Shown: one piece after another, positions 1-7,270 of the stretch | How positions within the stretch are numbered: position 1 is the first letter of the stretch | Layout: every line of letters starts with the position of its first letter | The notes under the pieces: model-generated | Databases searched by the model: none | Told to the model about the DNA's origin: nothing | The model's input: only the letters and a program-made list of their open reading frames with translations | Origin: an uncultured Eubacteriales bacterium | GTDB taxonomy: Bacteria; Bacillota; Clostridia; Oscillospirales; Acutalibacteraceae | Length of the DNA: 20,233 bases | Direction: 5' to 3' | Assembly (NCBI GenBank): GCA_934445015.1 | Contig: CAKSDJ010000026.1 | Span: 1 to 20,233 of the forward strand | Program-made: the position numbers and the translations under genes

Positions 1-64
1 TATGTATGCAGATTTTGAACGTCACGCATACGCCGAGGCATGCAATCTTTTTAAAAAGGCATAA
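1..64 (+). CDS. C-terminal end of an upstream gene, probably NfnA-like ferredoxin-NADP+ reductase subunit (partial)
   Basis: An open frame enters from the left edge and ends with TAA at 62-64, giving about 20 residues that finish in ACNLFKKA. It stops 14 bases before the NfnB/GltA-type gene and runs in the same direction. In Clostridia the small FAD/NAD-binding NfnA subunit usually sits directly upstream of NfnB, and its C-terminus often has a charged stretch ending near a Cys-Asn/Arg-Leu motif, which fits loosely. Only the tail is visible, so the identity rests mainly on context. The in-frame ATG at 2-4 is almost certainly internal. Confidence 0.45.
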   Translation, partial: MYADFERHAYAEACNLFKKA

Positions 65-78
65 GGGGGAACTTTGAA

Positions 79-1488
79 ATGGCTATAAATCCGAAAAAAC
101 ATGAAATGCCTACTCAACAGCCGCTTGTTCGCGCTCATAATTTTGATGAAGTAACTCTCGGCTACACACAAGAGATTGCCGTAGCCGAGGCGCAGCGTTG
201 TCTTAACTGCAAAAATCAGCCCTGTGTTAACGGATGCCCCGTAAACATACACATTCCTGAATTCATAGCAAAAATCAAAGAGGGTGATTTTGAGGGAGCT
301 TATCAAAAAATCTCGCTTTCATCCTCACTTCCTGCAGTTTGCGGACGCGTTTGCCCACAGGAAACTCAGTGCGAAAGCAAATGCACACTAGGCATAAAAT
401 TCGAGCCGGTAGGCATTGGCAGGCTTGAACGCTTTGTTGCAGACTGGCACAATAAAAACGCTGAAGAAGCACCTGCTTCTCCAAAGTCTAACAGTCACAA
501 GGTCGCAATTGTAGGCTCCGGTCCGTCAGGTCTTACCTGTGCCGGCGATCTTGCAAAAAAAGGCTATAAAGTTACGGTTTTTGAAGCGCTTCACACGGCA
601 GGCGGTGTGCTTGTCTACGGTATACCCGAATTCCGTCTTCCTAAATCTATTGTTGCAAAAGAGGTTGACACCTTAAAAGATATGGGTGTTGACATTGAAA
701 CAAACGTAGTTATAGGTAAAACACTTACCATTGATGAACTTTTTGATATGGGATACGAAGCGGTATTTGTAGGTTCGGGTGCAGGTTTGCCTAACTTTAT
801 GGGCATACCCGGTGAAAGTCTTAAAGGCGTTTATTCGGCAAATGAATTTTTAACACGCAGCAACCTTATGAAAGCCTACCGTGACGACCCGGACACACCC
901 ATTATGAAAGGTGGAAAGATTGCGGTTGTAGGCGGCGGTAATGTTGCTATGGACGCAGCGCGTACCGCGCTCAGACTCGGTGCCGAAAAAGTTTATATTG
1001 TATATCGCCGTTCTATGGACGAGTTGCCTGCCCGTAAAGAAGAGGTTGAGCACGCTATGGAAGAAGGCATTGACTTCAGATTGCTTTGCAACCCCGTAGA
1101 AGTTTTGGGCTATGAAAACCCCGATGATAAGCGTGACCCCAAAAACGGTTTTGTTACAGGTATAAAATGTATTAAAATGGAACTCGGCGAGCCCGATGAG
1201 AAAGGTCGTCGCCGTCCGGTACCTATTGAAAATTCAGAGTTTGTGCTTGACGTTGACACTGTTATTATTTCGATAGGTACATCACCCAATCCGCTTATCA
1301 AGAGCACAACAAAAGGTCTTGAAGTAAATGCTCGCGGCGGTATTATTGTAAATGAAGACGGTCTTACCTCACGCGAAGCAGTATATGCAGGCGGTGACGC
1401 AGTTACAGGCGCTGCAACGGTTATATCTGCGATGGGTGCAGGCAAAACAGCCGCAAAGGCAATTGATGAATATTTATCTGAAAAATAA
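79..1488 (+). CDS. gltA: NADPH-dependent FAD/Fe-S oxidoreductase, NfnB / GltA (glutamate synthase small-subunit) family
   Basis: This 469-residue protein has the layout of NfnB and of the glutamate synthase beta subunit. Two N-terminal cysteine sets (C41, C44, C49, C53 and C88, C92, C98, C102) would bind two 4Fe-4S clusters. An FAD-binding GSGPSG motif follows near residues 146-151, and an NADPH-binding VGGGNVAMDAA motif lies near residue 285. The C-terminal GDAVTGAATVISAMGAG segment contacts FAD. In NfnAB the protein takes part in electron bifurcation between NADH, ferredoxin and NADP+; in GltBD it delivers NADPH electrons for glutamate synthesis. The probable NfnA tail just upstream favours the Nfn role (inference). 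The start is ATG at 79, preceded by an AAGGGGGA ribosome binding site about 8 bases upstream. A terminator follows at 1503. Confidence 0.9.
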   Translation: MAINPKKHEMPTQQPLVRAHNFDEVTLGYTQEIAVAEAQRCLNCKNQPCVNGCPVNIHIPEFIAKIKEGDFEGAYQKISLSSSLPAVCGRVCPQETQCESKCTLGIKFEPVGIGRLERFVADWHNKNAEEAPASPKSNSHKVAIVGSGPSGLTCAGDLAKKGYKVTVFEALHTAGGVLVYGIPEFRLPKSIVAKEVDTLKDMGVDIETNVVIGKTLTIDELFDMGYEAVFVGSGAGLPNFMGIPGESLKGVYSANEFLTRSNLMKAYRDDPDTPIMKGGKIAVVGGGNVAMDAARTALRLGAEKVYIVYRRSMDELPARKEEVEHAMEEGIDFRLLCNPVEVLGYENPDDKRDPKNGFVTGIKCIKMELGEPDEKGRRRPVPIENSEFVLDVDTVIISIGTSPNPLIKSTTKGLEVNARGGIIVNEDGLTSREAVYAGGDAVTGAATVISAMGAGKTAAKAIDEYLSEK

Positions 1489-1502
1489 TAGCGATAAGCA
1501 AA

Positions 1503-1533
1503 AATGCGGCAGGTTTTACTTGCCGCATTTTTT
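1503..1533 (+). terminator. Rho-independent terminator of the nfnA/gltA unit
   Basis: A 9-bp perfect stem (AATGCGGCA at 1503-1511 with TGCCGCATT at 1521-1529) closes a 9-base loop and runs straight into a T-rich tail. It begins 14 bases after the gltA stop codon. Confidence 0.88.
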
Positions 1534-1555
1534 ATATGGAAAATTTCAAAAAATA

Positions 1556-1564
1556 TGTTATAAT
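1556..1564 (+). promoter_or_regulatory. Extended -10 promoter for queH
   Basis: TGTTATAAT is a perfect extended -10 element (TGnTATAAT) 34 bases before the queH start. No clear -35 box is visible at the proper distance, as is usual for extended -10 promoters. An AAAGGGG ribosome binding site follows at 1587-1592. Confidence 0.65.
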
Positions 1565-1598
1565 TATAAAACGAAATATAATTTTAAAGGGGTAGTTT

Positions 1599-2225
1599 AT
1601 GAAAATAAATTATCAGACCGAACTTGAAAAAATAATTGCAGAGCATCAAAGCCGCGGCGAGACCCCTACCCTGTTTTTGCACAGTTGTTGCGCGCCGTGC
1701 AGCAGTTATGTGCTTGAATATTTATCAAAATTTTTTAAGATAACGGTTTTTTACTACAACCCGAATATTTATCCTGATGAAGAATACTACAAACGTGTGG
1801 AAGAGCAAAAGCAATTTATAAAAGATTTTAAATCTGACAATCCCATCGACTTTACAGAGGGTAATTTTGATAAAAATCGGTTTTATGCCGTTACAAAGGG
1901 TATGGAAAACTTGCCAGAGGGCGGCAAGCGTTGCTTTAAATGCTATGAACTGCGTTTACGAGAAGCAGCAAAATATGCAAAAACGCACGGCTTTGACTAC
2001 TTTACAACCACCCTTTCAATAAGTCCGCTTAAAAATGCACAAAAACTTAATGAAATAGGACTTAGTCTTGCAAACGAATACAACGTTAAATATCTGGTAT
2101 CGGATTTTAAGAAAAAAAACGGTTATAAACGCTCGGTAGAAATATCACGTCAATACGGTATGTACCGTCAAAATTATTGCGGCTGCATTTTTTCAAAGCA
2201 AGAAAGAGAAACACCCAAGTTGTGA
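1599..2225 (+). CDS. queH: Epoxyqueuosine reductase QueH
   Basis: This 208-residue protein matches the QueH (DUF208) family, which catalyses the last step of queuosine synthesis, reduction of epoxyqueuosine in tRNA, without cobalamin. Visible family hallmarks are the N-terminal LHSCCAPCSS motif (C30, C31, C34), the KRCFKCYELRL motif (C112, C115) and the C-terminal NYCGC motif (C194, C196). Together these carry the 4Fe-4S cluster, the metal site and the redox-active cysteines. The TTTLSISPLKNAQKLNEIG block is also typical. Length is normal. The start is ATG at 1599 with AAAGGGG upstream. The gene is monocistronic, with its own promoter and a terminator whose left arm overlaps its last codons. 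Confidence 0.93.
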   Translation: MKINYQTELEKIIAEHQSRGETPTLFLHSCCAPCSSYVLEYLSKFFKITVFYYNPNIYPDEEYYKRVEEQKQFIKDFKSDNPIDFTEGNFDKNRFYAVTKGMENLPEGGKRCFKCYELRLREAAKYAKTHGFDYFTTTLSISPLKNAQKLNEIGLSLANEYNVKYLVSDFKKKNGYKRSVEISRQYGMYRQNYCGCIFSKQERETPKL

Positions 2226-2246
2226 TTAACTTGGGTGTTTTGTTTT
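2211..2246 (+). terminator. Terminator of queH, possibly bidirectional
   Basis: An 11-bp perfect inverted repeat (2211-2221 with 2228-2238, 6-base loop) overlaps the queH stop codon and is followed by TTTGTTTT on the + strand. The opposite strand also has a T/C-rich tail, so it may serve the convergent glycosidase gene that ends at 2248. Confidence 0.85.
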
Positions 2247-2247
2247 A

Positions 2248-4215
2248 TCAGTATTTAATTTCTGTCATTTGCCAGCAGTCTATTTCAGGAACTATAAAAT
2301 CTACCCTGCCGTTTTTATACACAAATTCAAGGGGCTCGTTTTCGGGCACCAATGTAACCGATTTTGGGGTGCGGTCGGTTTTTAAAGAAACCGAAGTGTT
2401 ATAAATCGGTACAATATCCTCAATAATTTCAACATTATCTCCCCTGCGAACGGGTGAAGCATACAAGGTGTGAACGATCTGGCTGTCTCCGTTTTCAGTA
2501 AGTGTTACTACGCCCTGCGCAGGCAAATTTGTTTTTATACTCTTGTTGCCGCCTATCAATGCCTCAATTGCGGCACGTACAATTTCCTTTGTGTAAATAC
2601 TGCCTCTCTTAAAATACTCCTCAAATACCTTATTTGCAAAGTATGCGGTATTCTTTGTCATAACCACCGCATCGCTGTATTTTTCACCGCTTGGCGGTGT
2701 ATGAAGGTGAGAACAGAAATGTTCTAACGTGCGGTTAAAGTAAGGCTTATCTATTATTGCGGTAGAATCGCCGTGTGTTGCCGATACTTTCATTGTATCT
2801 TCATACATAACATATGACGCCTGTTTAAGACTGTCAAGATCATTATTTGGTCTTATGTATGTTGGTTCATACTCACTTTCTCCTTCAAATTTGCATCCGA
2901 AATCAACCGCAAAACCGGTTTTTTCGGGGTTTAGACCCGATTCATAACTTGCAAGGACCTTACCGCCGTTCGCAATAAATTTTTTAACCTTGTCGGCAAG
3001 CATTTCATCTAAAACGCAAATATCTGGTAAGATCAAAAGCATATAGCCTGAAATGTCGGCTTCGGTATCAACCACATCAAAAAGGTAATTGCTCTCAAGC
3101 AGGATGCGCGCGCAGCCAGAATTTCCGCCTGATACCAATACCCTATCGACATTTTTATTATAGTAGTTAATTACCGCTTCATTTGAAAGCACAGCAATAT
3201 CAGATTTATTTTTATAACCGTTGAGCCATTTTTCACGTTCCTCAACCGTTTCATAAGCTTCGCCTATAAGGGTGTAGGTTGCGTTATCCATAAGTCCTGT
3301 AGGGTGAAGCTGGTCGCCTACCGAACAGCAAGCGCCGTTAGCAGCCGAAAGCGCCACCTCATATTTTAAAGCGTTCGGATGTTTATAACCGCCGAATTCG
3401 CCCCATGACCTATGAAACTTACCTGTCATACCGAGATATTCCATACCGATTGTACGGGCATATGCAGCCGACATCGGAAAATGGTCGTAACCCCAGCCGC
3501 CGGTAGGCAAACTTTCAAGTTCCAAATGTGTGTTCATCTGTGCTAAATCACGGCGGCCGTGACGTATGTGACCTCCGTTATGAAACACGGGAAGCCCCGG
3601 TTTTACCGAATCAATTGTCTCACGCACGCGGCGAGTATAATTTGCATAAACCTCTTCCGCTAAAGCATAAACATCATCAGGGTTATCTACATCCATTCCG
3701 CGTCTTTTCATTTCGGCACGGCAGGTTTCGCAATAACACGGGTCAACATAAACTATATCAAGAAAAATACCGTCGGCATCATAATTTTCACAAACCTCTT
3801 TTATTTCTGATAAAAGTTCATCAAGATACGGCGTGTTAAGGCACATATTATGCCAACCCACATACTCGTGATTTACACCGTTCAAATACTCATTTTTTGT
3901 ATTATGTAACCATTCATGGTGAAGTTTATAGGATTTGTTATCCCAGCCGGCTGAAATATATACCGGTGTTTTAACGCCGATTTCGTGCGCCGTTTCAATT
4001 TGGGCGCCCAATAAATCAAAATCAAGATTCGGGTGCATCGGGTTCACCTTAGATGGATAATATGACCACCCGTGATGACATTTTGCAAATACCGTTATTG
4101 AATCAATATGGCCTTTTTTAAGCATTTGCTGAAATTGCTCTTTTGAAAACTTGCTCCCTACACCGCTGATTTTTTCAGATGTGTGAAAATCTAAATGAAC
4201 CTGTCTGCGTCGCAT
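2248..4215 (-). CDS. Putative glycoside hydrolase, GHL6 / GH151 (alpha-L-fucosidase-like) with beta-galactosidase-type trimerization domain
   Basis: This 655-residue protein has no signal peptide, so it is probably cytoplasmic. The N-terminal half (about 1-340) looks like a TIM barrel of the hypothetical glycosyl hydrolase 6 family. It carries LDFHTSE at residues 8-14, VFAKCHHGWSYYPSKV at about 42-57, and YDADGIFLDI near residues 145-154, where D153 is a candidate catalytic nucleophile. An unusual CYCETC cluster (C160, C162, C165) follows. The middle (about 350-500) resembles the glutamine-amidotransferase-like trimerization domain of GH42 enzymes, and the C-terminus is a beta-rich domain. 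As far as I recall, GH151 alpha-L-fucosidases have this organisation, so fucosidase activity is the leading guess, not proven. The start is ATG with a TAGGAGAG ribosome binding site. The gene appears monocistronic: the argG terminator lies between it and argG. Confidence 0.7.
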   Translation of the reverse strand: MRRRQVHLDFHTSEKISGVGSKFSKEQFQQMLKKGHIDSITVFAKCHHGWSYYPSKVNPMHPNLDFDLLGAQIETAHEIGVKTPVYISAGWDNKSYKLHHEWLHNTKNEYLNGVNHEYVGWHNMCLNTPYLDELLSEIKEVCENYDADGIFLDIVYVDPCYCETCRAEMKRRGMDVDNPDDVYALAEEVYANYTRRVRETIDSVKPGLPVFHNGGHIRHGRRDLAQMNTHLELESLPTGGWGYDHFPMSAAYARTIGMEYLGMTGKFHRSWGEFGGYKHPNALKYEVALSAANGACCSVGDQLHPTGLMDNATYTLIGEAYETVEEREKWLNGYKNKSDIAVLSNEAVINYYNKNVDRVLVSGGNSGCARILLESNYLFDVVDTEADISGYMLLILPDICVLDEMLADKVKKFIANGGKVLASYESGLNPEKTGFAVDFGCKFEGESEYEPTYIRPNNDLDSLKQASYVMYEDTMKVSATHGDSTAIIDKPYFNRTLEHFCSHLHTPPSGEKYSDAVVMTKNTAYFANKVFEEYFKRGSIYTKEIVRAAIEALIGGNKSIKTNLPAQGVVTLTENGDSQIVHTLYASPVRRGDNVEIIEDIVPIYNTSVSLKTDRTPKSVTLVPENEPLEFVYKNGRVDFIVPEIDCWQMTEIKY

Positions 4216-4231
4216 AGCACACTCTCCTAAT

Positions 4232-4237
4232 ATTATA
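4232..4237 (-). promoter_or_regulatory. Possible -10 box for the glycoside hydrolase gene
   Basis: TATAAT on the minus strand lies 17 bases before the gene start and just upstream of the ribosome binding site. No convincing -35 or TG extension is visible, and the implied leader would be very short, so this is a weak call. Confidence 0.25.
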
Positions 4238-4301
4238 ACTTTGGATTTGAGTTAATTATATATGCGGCAATAACAAAAATCAAGTTTTTTTATAAGAAAA
4301 C

Positions 4302-4338
4302 ATAAAAAATCTTCCGCAACCTGAAATTGCGGAAGATT
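4302..4338 (-). terminator. Rho-independent terminator of argG
   Basis: A 12-bp perfect stem (4308-4319 with 4327-4338, 7-base loop) lies 15 bases beyond the argG stop. On the minus strand it runs into a T-run (TTTTTTATG). Confidence 0.88.
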
Positions 4339-4352
4339 AAAAGAATTTTTAA

Positions 4353-5579
4353 TTATTTATTGTTATTTTTTTCATCGACCATAGCCTGAACTTTTATAGG
4401 AAGTCCGTAAAGATTTATAAATCCGGCTGAATCTTTCTGGTCATAATCGCTTTCGCCGAATGTAGCGATCTCTTCGCTGTAGAGCGAATATTTGCTCCAT
4501 ACGCCTGCCTTTATAATGTTGCCCTTATAAAGCTTAAGCTTCACACTTCCGGTAACTTTTTCCTGTGTTTTATCAACAAAAGCAGCAAGCGCTTCACGCA
4601 GCGGTGTAAACCACTGACCGTTATATACAAGTTCGGCATAAGTAATTGCAAGCCTTTGCTTTTCATGCAAAGTCATTTTATCAAGACATATACTTTCAAG
4701 TGCTTCATGTGCGCGATAAAGTATTGTTCCGCCGGGGGTTTCATAAACGCCGCGGCACTTCATACCTACCAGACGGTTTTCTACGATATCGATTATGCCT
4801 ATGCCGTTTTTACCGCCGAGTTCGTTCAGTTTTAAGATAATATTTTTGGCAGTCATTTTTTCGCCGTCAATCGCTACCGGCACACCCTGTTCAAAATCAA
4901 GCGTTACGTAGGTGGGCTTGTCAGGTGCGGTAATCGGCGATACGCCCATTTCAAGGAACCCTTCCTTTTCATACATAGGCTCATTGCCCGTATCTTCAAG
5001 GTCCATACCCTCGTGTGACAGGTGCCAAAGGTTTTTATCTTTGGAATAGTTAGTCTCACGATTTATTTTAAGCGGAATATTATGCGCTTCGGCGTATTTG
5101 ATCTCCTCCTCACGGGATTTGATGTTCCATTCACGCCAGGGAGCAATTATAGGCATATTAGGTGCAAAATGCTTTATTGCAAGTTCAAAACGAACCTGAT
5201 CATTACCCTTACCGGTACATCCGTGGCATATAGCGTCTGCCCCCTCTTTTAAAGCCACATCAACAAGGCCTTTTGCTATGCAGGGACGAGCATGGCTTGT
5301 ACCTAAAAGATAATCCTCATAAATTGCGCCTGCCTTTACACAGGGAATTATATAATCGTCGACATACTCCTCGGTAAGGTCAAGCACATAAAGTTTTGAT
5401 GCGCCGGTTTTTATTGCTTTTTCCTCAAGGCCTTCAAGTTCATCGGCTTGTCCTACATTACCTGAAACCGCTATAACCTCGCAGTTATTGTAGTTTTCTT
5501 TCAGCCAGGGAATTATTATTGAAGTATCAAGTCCGCCCGAATAGGCAAGTACAACTTTTTTAATATCATTTTTATTCAT
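4353..5579 (-). CDS. argG: Argininosuccinate synthase
   Basis: This 408-residue enzyme joins citrulline and aspartate with ATP to give argininosuccinate in arginine synthesis. The N-terminal P-loop-like ATP pyrophosphatase motif AYSGGLDTS lies at residues 12-20. Other family blocks are SHARPCIAKGLVDVA, CHGCTGKGNDQVRFELA, IIAPWREW, NLWHLSHEG, and the C-terminal KGNIIKAGVWSKYSLYSEEIATFGE. Length is normal. The start is ATG, preceded by GAGGTG. Upstream lie an excellent promoter and a perfect ARG-box match, so repression by ArgR with arginine is expected. argH, its usual partner, is not adjacent. Confidence 0.97.
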   Translation of the reverse strand: MNKNDIKKVVLAYSGGLDTSIIIPWLKENYNNCEVIAVSGNVGQADELEGLEEKAIKTGASKLYVLDLTEEYVDDYIIPCVKAGAIYEDYLLGTSHARPCIAKGLVDVALKEGADAICHGCTGKGNDQVRFELAIKHFAPNMPIIAPWREWNIKSREEEIKYAEAHNIPLKINRETNYSKDKNLWHLSHEGMDLEDTGNEPMYEKEGFLEMGVSPITAPDKPTYVTLDFEQGVPVAIDGEKMTAKNIILKLNELGGKNGIGIIDIVENRLVGMKCRGVYETPGGTILYRAHEALESICLDKMTLHEKQRLAITYAELVYNGQWFTPLREALAAFVDKTQEKVTGSVKLKLYKGNIIKAGVWSKYSLYSEEIATFGESDYDQKDSAGFINLYGLPIKVQAMVDEKNNNK

Positions 5580-5631
5580 TTTTTATGCACCTCATATTAA
5601 AAGTCGTTTCGCGTTTCATACCGCATAAAAC

Positions 5632-5660
5632 ATTATATGCCTGACAAACGGATTTGTCAA
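5632..5660 (-). promoter_or_regulatory. Sigma-A promoter of argG
   Basis: On the minus strand TTGACA (5660-5655) is separated by exactly 17 bases from TATAAT (5637-5632), a consensus promoter. The predicted transcript begins near 5625, leaving a leader of about 45 bases before the ATG at 5579. Confidence 0.9.
5642..5659. promoter_or_regulatory. Perfect inverted repeat over the argG -35 and spacer (possible operator)
   Basis: TGACAAA (5642-5648) and TTTGTCA (5653-5659) form a perfect 7-bp dyad with a 4-base centre. It overlaps five bases of the -35 hexamer and most of the spacer. The position is right for a repressor that blocks RNA polymerase, but part of the symmetry is forced by the -35 sequence itself. 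Confidence 0.4.
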
Positions 5661-5668
5661 GCATATTT

Positions 5669-5682
5669 TGAATAAATATTCA
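5669..5682. promoter_or_regulatory. ARG box (ArgR/AhrC operator) upstream of argG
   Basis: TGAATAAATATTCA is a perfect palindrome and matches the core of the bacterial ARG-box consensus TGAATWWWWATTCA at every position. It lies just upstream of the -35 box, centred about 50 bases before the expected transcription start of argG, an arginine biosynthesis gene. The match of motif and gene function supports the call; binding is inferred. Confidence 0.8.
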
Positions 5683-5716
5683 GTTTTTTGTAAAATATGC
5701 ATTTAATTTGCACAAT

Positions 5717-6397
5717 TCAAAGTATATCTTTGATTTCGCTGACGTTATGTATTTCATATTTTGAGGCGTATTCAGCGCGTTTGCCTTCGGAATTAAGCCA
5801 ACAGGTATCCGCCCCGAAATTTATACCGCCCAATATATCAGATGACTGCGAATCGCCGATAACAATAATTTTTGATTTATCCTTTTCGGGTGTATTATTC
5901 ATTACATAGTCAAAATACTCTTTTTCGGGTTTCTGATGACCTGCATCTTCAGATACAAATATATAGTCGAAATACCTGCCGAGTCCACTCTCTTTAATAC
6001 GGCGGTATTGCGTGCGTGAAACGCCGTTTGTTGTAATACACACCGTATACCCTTTGCTTTTTACATACTGCAGAACGTCTTCGGCACCGCTTAAAATATG
6101 GTGACCTGACGCCAAAAGTTCAAAATAATCTTTTGACATTGATTCGGCATCACCCTCAAAGCCGTATGTTTCAAGAAAAGTTCTGAATCGACCTGAAAAT
6201 ATTTCTTCTTTTAAAATTTCGCCGCGTTCAAACCGCTGCCACCAAACTTGATTTATTGACGAATAGGTTTTAACTATTTCATCGCTTACAGGCAAATTAT
6301 GCAGTTTTAAAAGTTTTGTGATTGCCTCTTTTTCGGTTAAATTAAAATCAAGAAGCGTATCATCAAGGTCAAAATAGATAGTTGTATATTTTTTCAT
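5717..6397 (-). CDS. yjjG: HAD-superfamily hydrolase, YjjG-like noncanonical pyrimidine nucleotidase
   Basis: This 226-residue protein has the four HAD motifs: FDLDDTLLDF near residues 9-18 (nucleophile Asp), ITTNG near 120, a KPEKEYFD lysine block, and IGDSQSSDI near 180. The cap segment and overall length match the YjjG/YfnB group, which dephosphorylates nucleoside monophosphates and helps remove noncanonical pyrimidines; other HAD substrates are possible. The start is ATG, 6 bases beyond the stop of the upstream zinc-ribbon gene, with no strong ribosome binding site, so translation is probably coupled. It is the last gene of the five-gene leftward cluster, and no clear terminator follows before the argG control region. 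Confidence 0.82.
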   Translation of the reverse strand: MKKYTTIYFDLDDTLLDFNLTEKEAITKLLKLHNLPVSDEIVKTYSSINQVWWQRFERGEILKEEIFSGRFRTFLETYGFEGDAESMSKDYFELLASGHHILSGAEDVLQYVKSKGYTVCITTNGVSRTQYRRIKESGLGRYFDYIFVSEDAGHQKPEKEYFDYVMNNTPEKDKSKIIVIGDSQSSDILGGINFGADTCWLNSEGKRAEYASKYEIHNVSEIKDIL

Positions 6398-6403
6398 ACT
6401 CAG

Positions 6404-7252
6404 TTACAGTAATACGGTAACCAGATCAAATATCTGATTTGCAAATATCATTATGACAACGCCGAGAACCGCCATACCGGGAGACGTGCCGCCCAAAGAC
6501 GCAAGCCCCATTTTGTAATATCTCGGGTCAACATTTGTTAGTCGATAATTGTTTATGCCACTTATAACCGAACGCTTGTAAAAATAATACGAGTAAATGC
6601 CGGAAAAAACCATAGTTAAAATTTGTATTAACGTATTTATTGCGGTTGAAATATATATGCGTACATTCTCAGGCGAACTTAATAAATCGCCGAAAGTTCC
6701 CAAAATATTGCTGTAATCGCCTTCGGCGAGGCTGTTTTCAATAATTCCGCTGTACGAATCATCATACACGGGTGACGGGCCTGATACAAATGACAGTGCG
6801 ACACCCACCGCTAAGCCGATTGCAACAAGAATAAAGGCAATTTTATACATCTTGCGGTAAAAAAACCAAATCGCGGCACCCAAAGGCCCTAAAAAATAGG
6901 ATAATACCGCCACAGGCCAGCACCAACTTGCCTTTGAGCCGATAAGCTCCATTTTAGAAAACTTTGGTATAATGTTATACGATTTTTTGCCTACATAGGC
7001 AATTACGTCATCTGTAGGCACGCCGTCAATTGACTCGACAACGCCGCCCATAGAGTATGTATTGTAAAAGTTTTGTTTGCTGTTTTTTGCGTACTGACCG
7101 GTATAATCATAATTATAATTCTGATTGTAACCGCTTTTTTCGGATGACTTTTTATCCTCCTGATTTTTAAGCGGCGTGCCGCAGTTTTTGCAATATTCAT
7201 ATTGCGGCTCGTTTTCGGTTCCGCATTCGTGGCAAGTAATTTTTTGGTCCAT
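6404..7252 (-). CDS. Zinc-ribbon membrane protein, DUF2628-like
   Basis: This 282-residue protein starts with a zinc ribbon (C7, C10, C21, C24; CxxC-x10-CxxC). A Tyr/Asn-rich low-complexity linker (about 40-68) leads to a segment GVPTDDVIAYVGKKSYNIIPKF. Four hydrophobic stretches follow, near residues 113-132, 136-156, 203-225 and 258-280, consistent with an inner-membrane protein. The segment before the first membrane helix and the FFYRKMYKIAF block resemble DUF2628 proteins. It is clearly related to the next gene upstream (7271-8215): both share GVP...YIPKF...KSSW/KASW and a basic RKMY turn. The biochemical role is unknown. The gap to the upstream gene is about 18 bases with a GGGGTG ribosome binding site, so it belongs to the same operon. 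Confidence 0.75.
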   Translation of the reverse strand: MDQKITCHECGTENEPQYEYCKNCGTPLKNQEDKKSSEKSGYNQNYNYDYTGQYAKNSKQNFYNTYSMGGVVESIDGVPTDDVIAYVGKKSYNIIPKFSKMELIGSKASWCWPVAVLSYFLGPLGAAIWFFYRKMYKIAFILVAIGLAVGVALSFVSGPSPVYDDSYSGIIENSLAEGDYSNILGTFGDLLSSPENVRIYISTAINTLIQILTMVFSGIYSYYFYKRSVISGINNYRLTNVDPRYYKMGLASLGGTSPGMAVLGVVIMIFANQIFDLVTVLL

Positions 7253-7270
7253 AAAAACACCCCTGTAAAT

